Of a DNA stretch of 64,000 nucleotides, positions 27,069 to 36,635 are shown piece after piece (positions within the stretch are counted from its first letter, which is position 1; each line of letters starts with the position of its first letter). A program made the position numbers and the translations under genes. This DNA comes from Paenibacillus_V sp046244365 (GTDB lineage: Bacteria; Bacillota; Bacilli; Paenibacillales; NBRC-103111), in NCBI RefSeq assembly GCF_046244365.1, contig NZ_CP176395.1, positions 1,426,001 through 1,490,000 on the forward strand, read 5' to 3'. Below the pieces are notes generated by a model that did no database searches, was not told the DNA's origin, and saw nothing but the letters and a program-made list of their open reading frames with translations.

Positions 27069-27524
27069 ATGATCTTCGGTCTGATTATTATTATATCATT
27101 AATAGTTAGTTGTATATTATATAACAACCTTAGAAATGAGGTTAGTGAACAGATTAACTTTATAGATAAATTAACGAGTGGTAACGAAGTGAGGAATCGC
27201 CTTAGAGAAGCATATACCGGTTATATAATGTGTTTGGATGTAACACATCAACCGAAAACAAGAAAAGAAGTGAAAGATATAATAAGTTTCATGTCATCTA
27301 TTGAACAAAATTTTTTAGTTTTCGATGGATCCTCAGCATTTCTCGATGATCCTCAATTGGTAGTTGATTTAAAAACTCAAACGCTACCATCGATTATTGC
27401 TCTAAAGAATGGTGTAATTATACAACAACCAATAACCCTATCTTACCATTCATTAAGCAATTCACAAATAGTAGATAAAGTTAAAAATTTTGTGGGTTCT
27501 ACTATAAGAGAGGTTTCAATATGA
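27069..27524 (+). CDS. Membrane-anchored thioredoxin-like protein lacking CxxC
   Basis: 151 residues; ATG 27069 after AAGGAAGG. An N-terminal membrane helix (MIFGLIIIISLIVSCILY) is followed by a soluble domain whose second half reads LPSIIALKNGVIIQQP, like the cis-Pro and last strands of thioredoxin folds. No CxxC is present at the expected place, so it may be a partner or chaperone rather than an oxidase. It overlaps the next gene by four bases. I cannot name the family with certainty. Confidence 0.55.
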   Translation: MIFGLIIIISLIVSCILYNNLRNEVSEQINFIDKLTSGNEVRNRLREAYTGYIMCLDVTHQPKTRKEVKDIISFMSSIEQNFLVFDGSSAFLDDPQLVVDLKTQTLPSIIALKNGVIIQQPITLSYHSLSNSQIVDKVKNFVGSTIREVSI

Positions 27525-27925
27525 ATATGATTTGGATAAATTGGCTTCTTAGTGCGTTTGTATTTTTAATTTACTATAAAAGTGGTGTTTTAAAACTTAG
27601 AAATCCATATGCTTTTGTTCAAATAGTAAACGACTATAAAATATTAAAGTGGAATAAAGTGATATTCGTTGCTCCATTACTTTCGGTAATTGAAGTTTTA
27701 GTTGCCTTTTGGATTATAGTGCCACAAACGAGGCTGTTTGGTGTTTTTTTTGGTAGTATATTACAAATCATTTTCATTGGAGTACTTTATAAAAATCTTG
27801 GAAGGAAATTTGTTCGAGGTTGTGGTTGTTTTGAGTTGAATGTTCCAAAAGAAATCAAAGTTAAAAACTTATTATTGAATTTCTCATTATTGATCCTTTT
27901 AGGAATAATCTTTATAACAAAATAA
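27521..27925 (+). CDS. MauE/DoxX-like membrane protein 1
   Basis: 134 residues with about four membrane helices and a RGCGCFEL motif between helices 3 and 4, the vicinal-cysteine signature seen in MauE-type proteins. MauE works with the thioredoxin-like MauD in forming the many disulfides of methylamine dehydrogenase. Here it sits beside peptides with six cysteines each, so a role in oxidising them is likely. Overlaps the gene before it by four bases. Confidence 0.7.
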   Translation: MNMIWINWLLSAFVFLIYYKSGVLKLRNPYAFVQIVNDYKILKWNKVIFVAPLLSVIEVLVAFWIIVPQTRLFGVFFGSILQIIFIGVLYKNLGRKFVRGCGCFELNVPKEIKVKNLLLNFSLLILLGIIFITK

Positions 27926-27943
27926 CAAGACGGGAGGGTTTGA

Positions 27944-28453
27944 ATGATTTATTTAGGCTTAATTATGAAATTAACTGTTGCTATTACACTATTGTTTTCG
28001 GGGATTGCAAAGACTCTGGATATTAAAACCTCTGCAAGAATTTCTGCTGCAGTTGATATTTTACCTAGAAAGCTAGGATATATATTCGGGTTATTGTTAC
28101 CAATTATTGAAATTTTACTGGGAATCGCTTTATTGATTGAATTCAAAGTACCATTAGTTTTAAGTCTTGTATTTATAACTTTTGTAGTATTTTTTATTGT
28201 AAATCTGAAAATTATGATTAATGGTACGGACTTAGGATGTAACTGCTATGGTAAGGTGCTCTCTGGGAAGATGGGCAAAGGTGGATTGTTTAATAGTATA
28301 GTTTTAATATTTTATTGCTTTCTTATTATAATGTTGCCCAATATGAGTATGTCGGACTTTCTATCAGTAGCTACTAGTTTCGAGTCATTTTCAATAGTTT
28401 TACCTGTAGTAGGGCTGTTTGTAACGAGTTTGTTGACTAGGGCCATAGATTGA
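27944..28453 (+). CDS. MauE/DoxX-like membrane protein 2
   Basis: 169 residues, ATG 27944 after GACGGGAGG. Four or five hydrophobic segments with LGCNCYGKVL near residue 100, again a Cys-x-Cys loop after helix 3. It resembles the previous protein in plan but is clearly different in sequence. Two MauE-like proteins in a row could pass electrons in series or serve different partners. Confidence 0.7.
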   Translation: MIYLGLIMKLTVAITLLFSGIAKTLDIKTSARISAAVDILPRKLGYIFGLLLPIIEILLGIALLIEFKVPLVLSLVFITFVVFFIVNLKIMINGTDLGCNCYGKVLSGKMGKGGLFNSIVLIFYCFLIIMLPNMSMSDFLSVATSFESFSIVLPVVGLFVTSLLTRAID

Positions 28454-28476
28454 AAATATAAACATGAGGTGATTGG

Positions 28477-29046
28477 ATGTTTTTGGAAGCTAGTCAGATT
28501 TCTATTTGGATTATCATCGCAATACAAACTACTTTGATTATAATTTTGATTCGGCAATTAAAACAAACACATCTAAAGAGCATTGGTATTGCACCTGGCT
28601 TATCTTTACCGAATTTTGAAGTAAGATCTTTACAAAAAGATAGTAATATCAAGTTAAGCGATATTATAAACATAAACACGACTACAATGTTATGTGTAGT
28701 TAGTCCTGGTTGTAAATTCTGCAAAGAGATAATTCCTGAATTGGATAGAGTAGTAGAAATGTACCCGCTGTTTAAAGTTAATATACTCGTGGTAAGTGAA
28801 GTTGAAAAAGCTCAAAATATGATCAAAGACTCCCTATCAAAAATATCATCTTATTCAATATCACAAGACATTGCTGTGAACAAAATGAAAATTACATCAT
28901 TTCCATTCGGTATGCTTGTAGATGATAGGGGGGTCATATTGCGTCGGGAAATTGTAAAAAAGGAAAATATTACAAATTGGTTAATTGATGTTCCTCAATA
29001 TGCAGAATCTCTTTCAAAAAAAAGGAGCAGAGTTATTGAATACTAA
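28477..29046 (+). CDS. Membrane-anchored thioredoxin-like protein with CxxC (MauD/TlpA-like)
   Basis: 189 residues. One N-terminal membrane helix (residues 6-26), then a redoxin domain with SPGCKFCKEIIPEL (active-site CKFC near residue 81) and a cis-Pro segment ITSFPFGMLVDDRG. This is the layout of MauD/TlpA-type extracytoplasmic thiol-disulfide proteins. As the only protein here with a proper CxxC it is the best candidate to form or shuffle disulfides in the exported peptides. The next gene starts inside its last codons. Confidence 0.78.
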   Translation: MFLEASQISIWIIIAIQTTLIIILIRQLKQTHLKSIGIAPGLSLPNFEVRSLQKDSNIKLSDIININTTTMLCVVSPGCKFCKEIIPELDRVVEMYPLFKVNILVVSEVEKAQNMIKDSLSKISSYSISQDIAVNKMKITSFPFGMLVDDRGVILRREIVKKENITNWLIDVPQYAESLSKKRSRVIEY

Positions 29047-30856
29047 AGATCATAAACAAAATTCATCATTTGCTCTTACTTTACGTAATATATGGAAAAT
29101 GACGCGAATTATATGGGAGGAACGACCGTTTGTTGCAACGTTTTGGTCGTTAATTTTATTATTATCTACAGGGGTCCCTTCTCTGCAAATTTGGTTGCAA
29201 AAATTAATGATAGATTCCATTAATGTTATGAATCAAAATGAGTCGATTTTGTTAAAAGTGATACTATTGGTATCCGCGACTTACCTCCTCAATTTACTTA
29301 TGATGATAATCAATGTGTTCGAAACATTTTTGGTTTCTCTTATTAATCTTGATGTGAACTATAGATTGAAAAGGGCTATTATTGAAAAATCATTAGAACT
29401 TCCACTTACTTATTTTGATCAATCTAGTTTTTATGATCGAGTCCAACTAGCGTTAGAATCAGTTAATCGTAATGGTGTTGAAATAGTTCAGAATGTTTTT
29501 AATCTAGTAAGAATTATTATTTCTATTGGATCAATATTTCTTATACTTACATATACTCATTGGACTCTGCCTGTTGTACTTGTATTTTCTGCAGTTCCTG
29601 GGGTAGTGTTGCTTTTAATATTTAAGAAAAATAAATATAGAAAAACTGTTGAGACAACACCACTAGGAAGAGAGATGGATTACACATTTAGATTACTAGT
29701 AAGACGTGATTCTGCAAAGGAAATCAGGATATTCAATCTAGGTAAGCATTTATTAGAGAAATGGAGAGATCTTTTTTTTCAGGTAAGACACATACAATTA
29801 AGACAATCAATTGTAGAAGGTGTTATTGGTGCAACAGGTAACTTGTTTCTTACAATTGCTTCTCTTTCTGTTGCATTAGTTTTAGTCTGGCAAATTAACG
29901 CTGGTAAATTAACATTAGGTGATTATGTTGCACTAACCGGAGCGGTTATTACTGTTCAGGGTTTTATCGGTAGCTTTGGAATGACATTAGGTCAAATTTA
30001 TGAAAAAAGCCTTTACTTAAATAACCTCGATCATTTCTTAAATAAAATTGAAGTTAAAATAGAAAACGGTGGTGAGAGTCCTTTTCCTAAAGGTAATTAC
30101 TCAAAAATATACATTAATAACCTAACTTTCTCATACCCTGGCCAGGATAGAATTATTCTTGATAATATCTCCCTCGAAATAAAAAAAGGGGAGCGAATTG
30201 CAATAGTAGGGGAGAATGGTGCGGGGAAAACGACATTTGTGAATTGTTTGTTAGGTTTGTATCCTACAAATTTAGGACAGATTGTTATTGGCGATACTGC
30301 ACTAAATAATATTGACAAAAAATCATATCGAGAACATGTGGTTGTTGTGTTTCAGGATTTTGTAAAGTACTTGTATGGTATTAGGGAAAACGTGGGTTTT
30401 GGTAATGTAAGTGAGTTAAACAATGATATGAAGATATATTCATCTTTAGAAAAAGCAGGATTGAAAGATGCACTAAGTTTTTTTAAAAATGGAATTGATA
30501 CCAATCTGGGACTGGAACTTAAGGGAGGGCATGAATTATCCGGAGGTCAATGGCAAAGAATGGCGATAGCTAGGGCGTTTATGAGAGAGGCAGATATTGT
30601 AATTCTAGATGAACCTACATCTTCACTTGATCCTTTAGCGGAGTTGGACATTTTTTCTCGATTTCTTGAATTATCGACTGGGAGAACAACAATTATGGTA
30701 TCACATCGTTTAGGCCCGGCAAGACTTGCAGATAAGATTTTAGTGTTGAAAAATGGAAAGTTAATAGAGAAAGGCAATCATGATGAATTAATGGGTATAC
30801 ATGGTGAATATCGGAATATGTTTCAATCACAGGCAGAATGGTATCAAGCAAAATAA
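29036..30856 (+). CDS. Lasso exporter D: ABC transporter, fused membrane and ATPase domains
   Basis: About 606 residues. TTG 29036 is chosen because AAAGGAG (29021-29027) stands eight bases before it; an upstream ATG at 28985 would lie deep in the previous gene. Six membrane helices are followed by an ATPase domain with GENGAGKT (Walker A), LSGGQWQR (signature), IVILDEPTSSLD (Walker B) and MVSHR. Lasso D proteins export the mature peptide and often give immunity. No peptidase C39 domain is present, as expected when B2 does the cutting. Confidence 0.85.
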   Translation: MNTKDHKQNSSFALTLRNIWKMTRIIWEERPFVATFWSLILLLSTGVPSLQIWLQKLMIDSINVMNQNESILLKVILLVSATYLLNLLMMIINVFETFLVSLINLDVNYRLKRAIIEKSLELPLTYFDQSSFYDRVQLALESVNRNGVEIVQNVFNLVRIIISIGSIFLILTYTHWTLPVVLVFSAVPGVVLLLIFKKNKYRKTVETTPLGREMDYTFRLLVRRDSAKEIRIFNLGKHLLEKWRDLFFQVRHIQLRQSIVEGVIGATGNLFLTIASLSVALVLVWQINAGKLTLGDYVALTGAVITVQGFIGSFGMTLGQIYEKSLYLNNLDHFLNKIEVKIENGGESPFPKGNYSKIYINNLTFSYPGQDRIILDNISLEIKKGERIAIVGENGAGKTTFVNCLLGLYPTNLGQIVIGDTALNNIDKKSYREHVVVVFQDFVKYLYGIRENVGFGNVSELNNDMKIYSSLEKAGLKDALSFFKNGIDTNLGLELKGGHELSGGQWQRMAIARAFMREADIVILDEPTSSLDPLAELDIFSRFLELSTGRTTIMVSHRLGPARLADKILVLKNGKLIEKGNHDELMGIHGEYRNMFQSQAEWYQAK

Positions 30857-31313
30857 TCCTGAATCCGTGAAAGATGTCGCTGGGTTGGTAGGCAAGAAAT
30901 TTATAGATAGGAATGGCCTGAAGAATGAACCGATGTCAGCGGCTGAGAGTTTAGAAGGGTGGCGCAAACCAGAACTTCACAATTTAGAAATCGTAGCTTC
31001 GATTCCCTAGCATTTTGAACCAAACGGGGGCAGCCATATGAGATTCTCAATCACGGTTCGTCCTCGCCAGCGCCTTTGCCTTCGTTTTCGCGGGGTCATC
31101 CGACTAGCACCAAATCATTGGTCGTAAACTTGCCTGACGGCAAGCGCTCCAGATTCAAATCCGGATTGAGATCAGCTATGAAAATATTCGCCTTGCGAGG
31201 GTGCATACGTTAGTGTCGTCCAATAGATCTCTGCTTCCACGATTGATGTAAGAAGCTACTGTAATTAGTTTTAAGGATTCAGGATATTGATATGGTAAAT
31301 AAGGGAGAAATAT
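30857..31313. other. Intergenic stretch with host-like debris
   Basis: About 450 bases between the exporter and the next ABC gene. The first part stays open in one frame (ESVKDVAGLVGKK...) without a start; the middle is more GC-rich than its flanks. I recognise no gene. It may be a patch of host sequence left by an earlier insertion or deletion, which would mean the ABC/FtsX pair joined separately. Confidence 0.4.
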
Positions 31314-32087
31314 ATGGAGACAATACTAAATATACGGTCACTTGAAAAGGTTTTTGGTATTAATGAAACGAAAGTAGCTGCACTAAAATCTATTGATTTT
31401 GCTCTTAAAAATAATGAATTTGTAATCATTATGGGACCTAGTGGTTCGGGAAAGTCAACCCTTCTGCATATTATTGGAGGAATGGAGGAACCGACATCCG
31501 GAGAAATATATGTTAAGGGAATAAAAATCGATAATTTATCCAAAGAACCTGATGCGACATTTTATCGTAGAAACAATGTAGGCTTTGTATTTCAATCTTT
31601 TAACTTGCTTTCTGCTTTATCTTCAGAGGAAAATGTTGGACTTCCTCTTATTTTATCAGGAAAAAGTAAACGTGAAGTGACACAATCAGTTGAAGAAATT
31701 TTAAAACTTGTTGGATTATATGATCGACGAAAACACCGTCCAAGCGAACTTTCAGGTGGCCAACAGCAAAGAATAGCAATTGCAAGAGCACTAATTAGTA
31801 GGCCTAAAATATTATTAGCAGATGAACCAACAGGAAATCTTGATACTAAGACTACAACCGATATACTCAAACTTTTAATTTCGATGCGTAATAAATTAAA
31901 TCAATCAATAATTCTCGTTACACATGACCCTATGGTTGCAGCTTATGCTGATCGTGTTGTGTTTTTACGAGATGGAGTTGTAGCAGGTGAATTAGTAAAC
32001 GACCGATCAAAGGATTTAGCGGAAAATACTCAAATAATACTCGAACAACTTCGTAGGATGTCGGGAGAGGATTTCAACTATGTCTAG
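31314..32087 (+). CDS. ABC transporter ATPase (MacB/LolD type)
   Basis: 257 residues; ATG 31314 after AAGGGAG. Walker A GPSGSGKST, Q-loop VGFVFQSFNLL, signature LSGGQQQR, Walker B ILLADEPTGNLD and VTHD are all present. ATPases of this type work with FtsX-like permeases, one of which overlaps it by eight bases. Such pairs export or detoxify peptides and antibiotics at the membrane, so immunity to the lasso products is a fair guess. Confidence 0.87.
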   Translation: METILNIRSLEKVFGINETKVAALKSIDFALKNNEFVIIMGPSGSGKSTLLHIIGGMEEPTSGEIYVKGIKIDNLSKEPDATFYRRNNVGFVFQSFNLLSALSSEENVGLPLILSGKSKREVTQSVEEILKLVGLYDRRKHRPSELSGGQQQRIAIARALISRPKILLADEPTGNLDTKTTTDILKLLISMRNKLNQSIILVTHDPMVAAYADRVVFLRDGVVAGELVNDRSKDLAENTQIILEQLRRMSGEDFNYV

Positions 32088-34710
32088 TTTGTTGGGAATA
32101 ACAGTGAAAACCTTGTGGAAGAAAAAGACAAGGACTCTCTTTTCTATTTGTGCATTCACTTTGGGAATTGCTTTGCTCTGTAGCATGTTGATCTTGCAGG
32201 AAGTAATGGATAAATCAATAAAGTATCAGATACATAAAAAATATGGCGATACAGATTTAATGGTTGGGTATCGTCAAAGTATTGATAATATAGAATCAGT
32301 CAGAAATCCAAAAGCGCTTGATAATATTGCTATACAAAAGATAAAAGAAACGAAAGGGATATTGGAAACAGGGTTGGCATTAGCCAGTCCAGAACAATAT
32401 AAAAAAAAAGAACAATCATCAGTTAATCTTACCGGAATTCATTACGTTGGTGTAGACAATAGTGAATTAACAAAGTCTATTTATAGTTTTTCTAATTCAT
32501 TAAGTAGTGATGAGGTTGTACTTTCGGCAAAACTTGCAGAACGTTTACACGCAAAGTTATTTGATTTTGTGGAAATTCCCTTTAGAAACGGGGACAGTTA
32601 CAACTGGAGAGTATCTGAAATAATTCCCGATAAACAAGGTTTACAAATCGCTTCACCTGAAATTGCTTTGTTTCATTTGGAGACTCTTCAACATTTACTT
32701 GAACTTGAGAGTTCGGTCAATCAAGTTATGATAAAGCTAGCTCCCAATATTGATAAAAATAAAATTGCCTATCAATTGACAGCTAGACTAGGGGATGACC
32801 TGAGTATCGATCTATTGGATAGTATGGACAAAGAAATAGATAACGCTGCTAGTTTCCAAATTTTTGGATATTGCATGGCGATAATAACATTAGCAACAAG
32901 TATCGTATTAGTTCTTAGTAATATTAATAATTCTCTTCATGAAAGAATAATTGAGCTGGCTACAATTAGAACAGTCGGAGGGAGTAAAGGACAACTACAA
33001 AGATTAGTTATATATGAGGCATTAGTTCTGGGGTTAATGGGGAGTGTAAGTGGCGTTCTACTCGGTGTTTTCCTAGGTCAAGAACTTTCAAGATTTATTT
33101 CCAGAATGTTAAATTTTGAAATGATTATTTTGTCAACCAACTGGTATAAGATATTATCAATAGCATTACTGGGTTTCTTTTTTTTGATTATAATGTCTTT
33201 ATTTATTGCAGCCAAGACTTTACGAATATCACCCTTAGAGGCCTTTAAAGGTGTACCATCTGTTGATTTGCAGCATGATGGCAAACAGATTATCATGCCA
33301 TCGATTTGTTTTGGTTTTGGGGTTGTGATATTTATATGCAGTTATTTGTTTAGTACGGATACTGCTGGATTTCTTCGGGTGCTATTTAGTGTATGCGGAG
33401 GAGGATTAATAATATTTAGTATATTCAAAGGGAATTTCTTTATAGTAAAGCCATTTTTATCTTTACTTTCCATGATGATGAATAAATATGGGTATAGAGA
33501 GACAGTAATTGTGATAAATAATCTAATCTCGGAAAGGAAAAAAAGTTCACTGATAATTACAGTAATAGCTCTTGGGCTAACGCTTTTTGTTCCAATCTCA
33601 ACACTATTAAATTCTGTGAAAAATGAAATGCAAAAAAATATTGATGAAAAATATGTAACAGAATTCGTTATTTCTAGTTCAAAATTAAATCGTTCAACTC
33701 TACCAATTGAACTGATTGAAAATATTGAGCAGATAAATGGTGTGAAAACAGCAATTCCAATGAATCTTTCATATCAACTCAGGCTTAGTAATTATGATTT
33801 TAGTCGTAGTGAGAAAAGTTGGATAGAGAGAAATAGTCAAACTGATAGAAACTCAAAATATCAAAAACGGGAATTATTAAATTACGTATTAACAGACCTG
33901 AAAAAGCTTAGAGACCTAAACTTAATTCCTGACTTCTCGATTTCTCAGGAAAAGGTCATTGTTATTACAAAACAATACTCGATTGATTTAGGAGTGAAGA
34001 CAGGGGATCAGATAGAGGTAGATACAGGTTTAGAGAAAACGCTATTGACTATAGGAACAGTTGTTGAAAAGTTACCTGGTTACCCAATTGGAGATCGAAT
34101 TATTTTAGCTGATTTTAATAATCTAATTCTACAGAATCCGGTTAATCTAACTAACCCTAGGTTGCCTGTTGAAAAAGGAAAAGCAGAAATGTTTTTAGTT
34201 AAAATAGATAAACAGCACCGAGACGAAGTCGTAAATGGATTGGAAAAACTGCAACAAAAATATCCAGAAATAAGGTGGGGGGACAAACAAACTTCAGAGA
34301 TGGAGTTGAGTCGTGACTACTACCAGCGCATAGGTATATTATACGCAGTTATTGGTGTTATACTACTGATTGGTATAATGGGGATGACGAATACACTAAG
34401 TTCAAGTATATACTCAAGAAGAAGAGAATATGCAATCCTAAGAGCTATTCATCTGACACCAAAGCAAATGCTAAAAATTGTGATGATACAGAGTCTAGTT
34501 TTTTCATTAGTGGCCGTTTTTTTAGGATTGCTGACAGGGTATGTATTGGCATTCTCATTCATACATGCCCTTGAAGCCGACTTTGTTACTCCATGGAGAG
34601 GGCAAATCATAAGTATAGTATTGATTTTAGCTTTTTCTCTTATCGTGTCATTACCTATGGGAATAAAATTATCGCGAATGTCGATATCCAAAGCATTAGC
34701 ATTTGAATAA
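32080..34710 (+). CDS. FtsX-family ABC permease, large two-module type
   Basis: 876 residues with membrane helices near residue 20, near 265-400 and in the last 150 residues, separated by two large extracellular domains. The plan (helix, outside domain, three helices, then repeated) is that of LolC/MacB-like permeases in the long Gram-positive form. It has no catalytic site of its own and depends on the ATPase before it. Proteins of this shape often sense or extract antimicrobial peptides. Last gene of the AT-rich cluster. Confidence 0.82.
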   Translation: MSSLLGITVKTLWKKKTRTLFSICAFTLGIALLCSMLILQEVMDKSIKYQIHKKYGDTDLMVGYRQSIDNIESVRNPKALDNIAIQKIKETKGILETGLALASPEQYKKKEQSSVNLTGIHYVGVDNSELTKSIYSFSNSLSSDEVVLSAKLAERLHAKLFDFVEIPFRNGDSYNWRVSEIIPDKQGLQIASPEIALFHLETLQHLLELESSVNQVMIKLAPNIDKNKIAYQLTARLGDDLSIDLLDSMDKEIDNAASFQIFGYCMAIITLATSIVLVLSNINNSLHERIIELATIRTVGGSKGQLQRLVIYEALVLGLMGSVSGVLLGVFLGQELSRFISRMLNFEMIILSTNWYKILSIALLGFFFLIIMSLFIAAKTLRISPLEAFKGVPSVDLQHDGKQIIMPSICFGFGVVIFICSYLFSTDTAGFLRVLFSVCGGGLIIFSIFKGNFFIVKPFLSLLSMMMNKYGYRETVIVINNLISERKKSSLIITVIALGLTLFVPISTLLNSVKNEMQKNIDEKYVTEFVISSSKLNRSTLPIELIENIEQINGVKTAIPMNLSYQLRLSNYDFSRSEKSWIERNSQTDRNSKYQKRELLNYVLTDLKKLRDLNLIPDFSISQEKVIVITKQYSIDLGVKTGDQIEVDTGLEKTLLTIGTVVEKLPGYPIGDRIILADFNNLILQNPVNLTNPRLPVEKGKAEMFLVKIDKQHRDEVVNGLEKLQQKYPEIRWGDKQTSEMELSRDYYQRIGILYAVIGVILLIGIMGMTNTLSSSIYSRRREYAILRAIHLTPKQMLKIVMIQSLVFSLVAVFLGLLTGYVLAFSFIHALEADFVTPWRGQIISIVLILAFSLIVSLPMGIKLSRMSISKALAFE

Positions 34711-35031
34711 GTATTTTTAAACTGATGCCTTAAGTGTCAGTGCTCACGTACTTTGTCGGTGAGAGAATCGCCGTTAATGGCGTGAGAATTTGTGCGTCAG
34801 GCACCTCACGCCGATCACTCTCAGCTGGCGGAAAACGGTAAGTTAACCTGCCGTCCCTCGTCGCCGTTCCATGTCCGTAAGCACAAGCCAATATGCATAA
34901 ACATGAAGTATTACCTCCTTGAATTTGGTATTCTTAAAAACAAATTCCTTACTCACCCGTATGGTAGATCTGATAGTGCTCTCCCAGGTGTCATCTGGAA
35001 TAGACATTTCAGCTTGCAAAGCAGCCTGCTC
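34711..35031. other. Gene-free stretch with nested hairpin
   Basis: GGCGTGAG (34777-34784) pairs with CTCACGCC (34805-34812), inside an outer GTGAGAG/CTCTCA pair. It looks like the end of an insertion sequence or a structured RNA, but no transposase is attached. Nothing else is seen. Confidence 0.45.
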
Positions 35032-35208
35032 CTAAAGGTAGTGGAGCCACATCGCTTCTTCTGCTTCCTCTTGGAATTGACGCTGAGCCTCCCAATCGAC
35101 TTCATCCCAAACAGAATGCTCAGGAGAAGGACTGGAATCACGACGACTAAACAGAGCGGACACAGCGAGTAGAACGTGTCTGATAAGACTGAGTACGATT
35201 TGGAACAT
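35032..35208 (-). CDS. Small membrane protein, 58 aa
   Basis: Start ATG at 35208 (minus strand) behind GAGGGG with five bases between. The product begins MFQIVLSLIRHVLLAVSALF, a membrane helix, and continues as an acidic, Glu-rich tail ending MWLHYL. Support is the ribosome site plus the helix-and-tail design; there is no family match that I know. It could be a small toxin or a regulator of a membrane protein. Confidence 0.4.
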   Translation of the reverse strand: MFQIVLSLIRHVLLAVSALFSRRDSSPSPEHSVWDEVDWEAQRQFQEEAEEAMWLHYL

Positions 35209-35442
35209 GCTAGCCCCTCATTTCCTCATAATTGGTATTTCGGCATGTGTCGGAACAATCTGAATAAGCGATAAGAACACAAAAACCGATCCCCATAAAA
35301 ATCAATGGAATCGGTTCACAATTCATATCACTATTTCATTCGTCCTACGCGGCAGCGTGCCTAGATTCTTACGATGGAACACCCTAAAGGTGCTCTTACC
35401 TCCTTTCTTTGATTTTGGGATATGGTAGGTGCAAAATGCAAA

Positions 35443-35532
35443 AAAGCACCTTTCCCAATGAATGACTGCCAGAAGGCATAAATCACCACAAAAAAAGTTG
35501 TGTGTGGTGTCATTCACTCGGAAAAGTGCTTT
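35443..35532. repeat. Ninety-base near-perfect inverted repeat
   Basis: Arms 35443-35466 and 35509-35532 match at about 20 of 24 positions (AAAGCAC...TGAATGAC), and CACCACA/TGTGGTG forms an inner stem. No coding potential is credible. It resembles a small non-autonomous mobile element or a long transcript hairpin. Confidence 0.55.
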
Positions 35533-35867
35533 GTTTACGGAACGGTTCTATGGCGCGTGCGAGAACCTGAAAGATATCAATGATTTACTCCAATATCGTA
35601 CCATAGCATTCTGTTAGACTCAACCCATCGGATGTGGACGGCCCATCCAGTGAATTCAGACCAGAAAATAATTGGAATATGAAAAACCATCTCTCTCATA
35701 TACTAGGTATAGAAGTATGAGATTGAAAAATGATGATGATGGATTGAAATCCGACATATCTCTGTTGTAACTGTTTTTAATACAATAGATCTATATTTTA
35801 GATGTTTAAAGACTTTTAAATGATTTAGAGAGCCACGGCCCCTTTATATTAGGGGCTTTTTGGGCTA

Positions 35868-36378
35868 TAGAGGCAACAAAAACAGGACAAATGGCAACAT
35901 TTACAGGAACAAAGGTAACAAAAGAAGGAGTTACCATAACAATTTCAGGAATCAAAAGGTAACAAAAAAAGGAGCAAAGATAACAAGAAGGGGATGGAAT
36001 TGAAGAAGTATAACAATTTCGGGAAACATGGCCGCCTCCCATACCAACGGTAACAAAAAGGGGACGTGAAATGGCTCGATAACCATCATAGGTAACATTT
36101 TCGGGAAAAACTTGATACAAAAGCTGCAAAGGTAACAAAAACAGGGCCGATTAGGGCTCATCTGCAATCAATGGTCGCTCGTTGTTAAATCCCCATCAGG
36201 TGTGGCTTGGAAGCAGTGCCATGATGTTCCTTAAATTGTTCCCGATTTTGTTACCTTTGAAAGATCCACTCTGATTTCCTCCTGTTTTTGTTACCTATGT
36301 TGTGCGATGATCCATTACCTTCCCGAAGATGTTACCTTTAGCACGCCCCTTTATTCCCCTTTTTGTTACCTTTGTGTA
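35868..36378. repeat. Array of AGGTAACAAAA units, converging on 36.2 kb
   Basis: About ten units on the plus strand (35870-36150) of two alternating forms, AGGTAACAAAAAxGGG and AxxTAACATTTTCGGGAA, then about four units in reverse orientation (36235-36372). The spacer of about 80 bases in the centre is ordinary sequence. No open frame is believable. Spacing is uneven, so it is not a CRISPR array. Related GAGGTAAC words appear at 5.4-5.5 kb, which suggests a repeat family of this genome. Confidence 0.65.
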
Positions 36379-36635
36379 AAAAGAAAATAAAGTATTAGAC
36401 TGGATGTTAGGATCCGAATAATAAGTATTAGACTGACTCCAATATAAAACCAGCGGGGGTCTTGGACTGGAAAATAAAGTCCTAGACTCACGCTGGTTTA
36501 TTTAACTAACGTTCCTCGTTAGCATTCCTGTAGATGGATTATTTTCGGCTTTGTAAAAATAAAAGCGCCTCGGTACGATAGGGTTGCGCACAGGGTCATG
36601 CCCCAAAAACCTATCATCCAGGAGGACGCTCTACT
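36379..36635 (+). promoter_or_regulatory. IS110 5' region with hairpin, possible bridge RNA
   Basis: AAACCAGCG (36447-36455) pairs with CGCTGGTTT (36491-36499), with GGACT/AGTCC inside. IS110-family elements carry a structured bridge RNA in a non-coding end, in many members ahead of the transposase, and this stretch lies in that position. A simple terminator is an equally good reading of the stem. Confidence 0.35.

Noticed and set aside
34792..35172. Plus-strand open frame of 126 codons
   Set aside because: It runs through hairpin arms, has no ribosome site, and is antisense to the better supported 58-residue gene.
35868..36378. Possible CRISPR array or replication iterons
   Set aside because: Units are degenerate and unevenly spaced, orientation reverses halfway, and no cas or replication-initiator gene is near.
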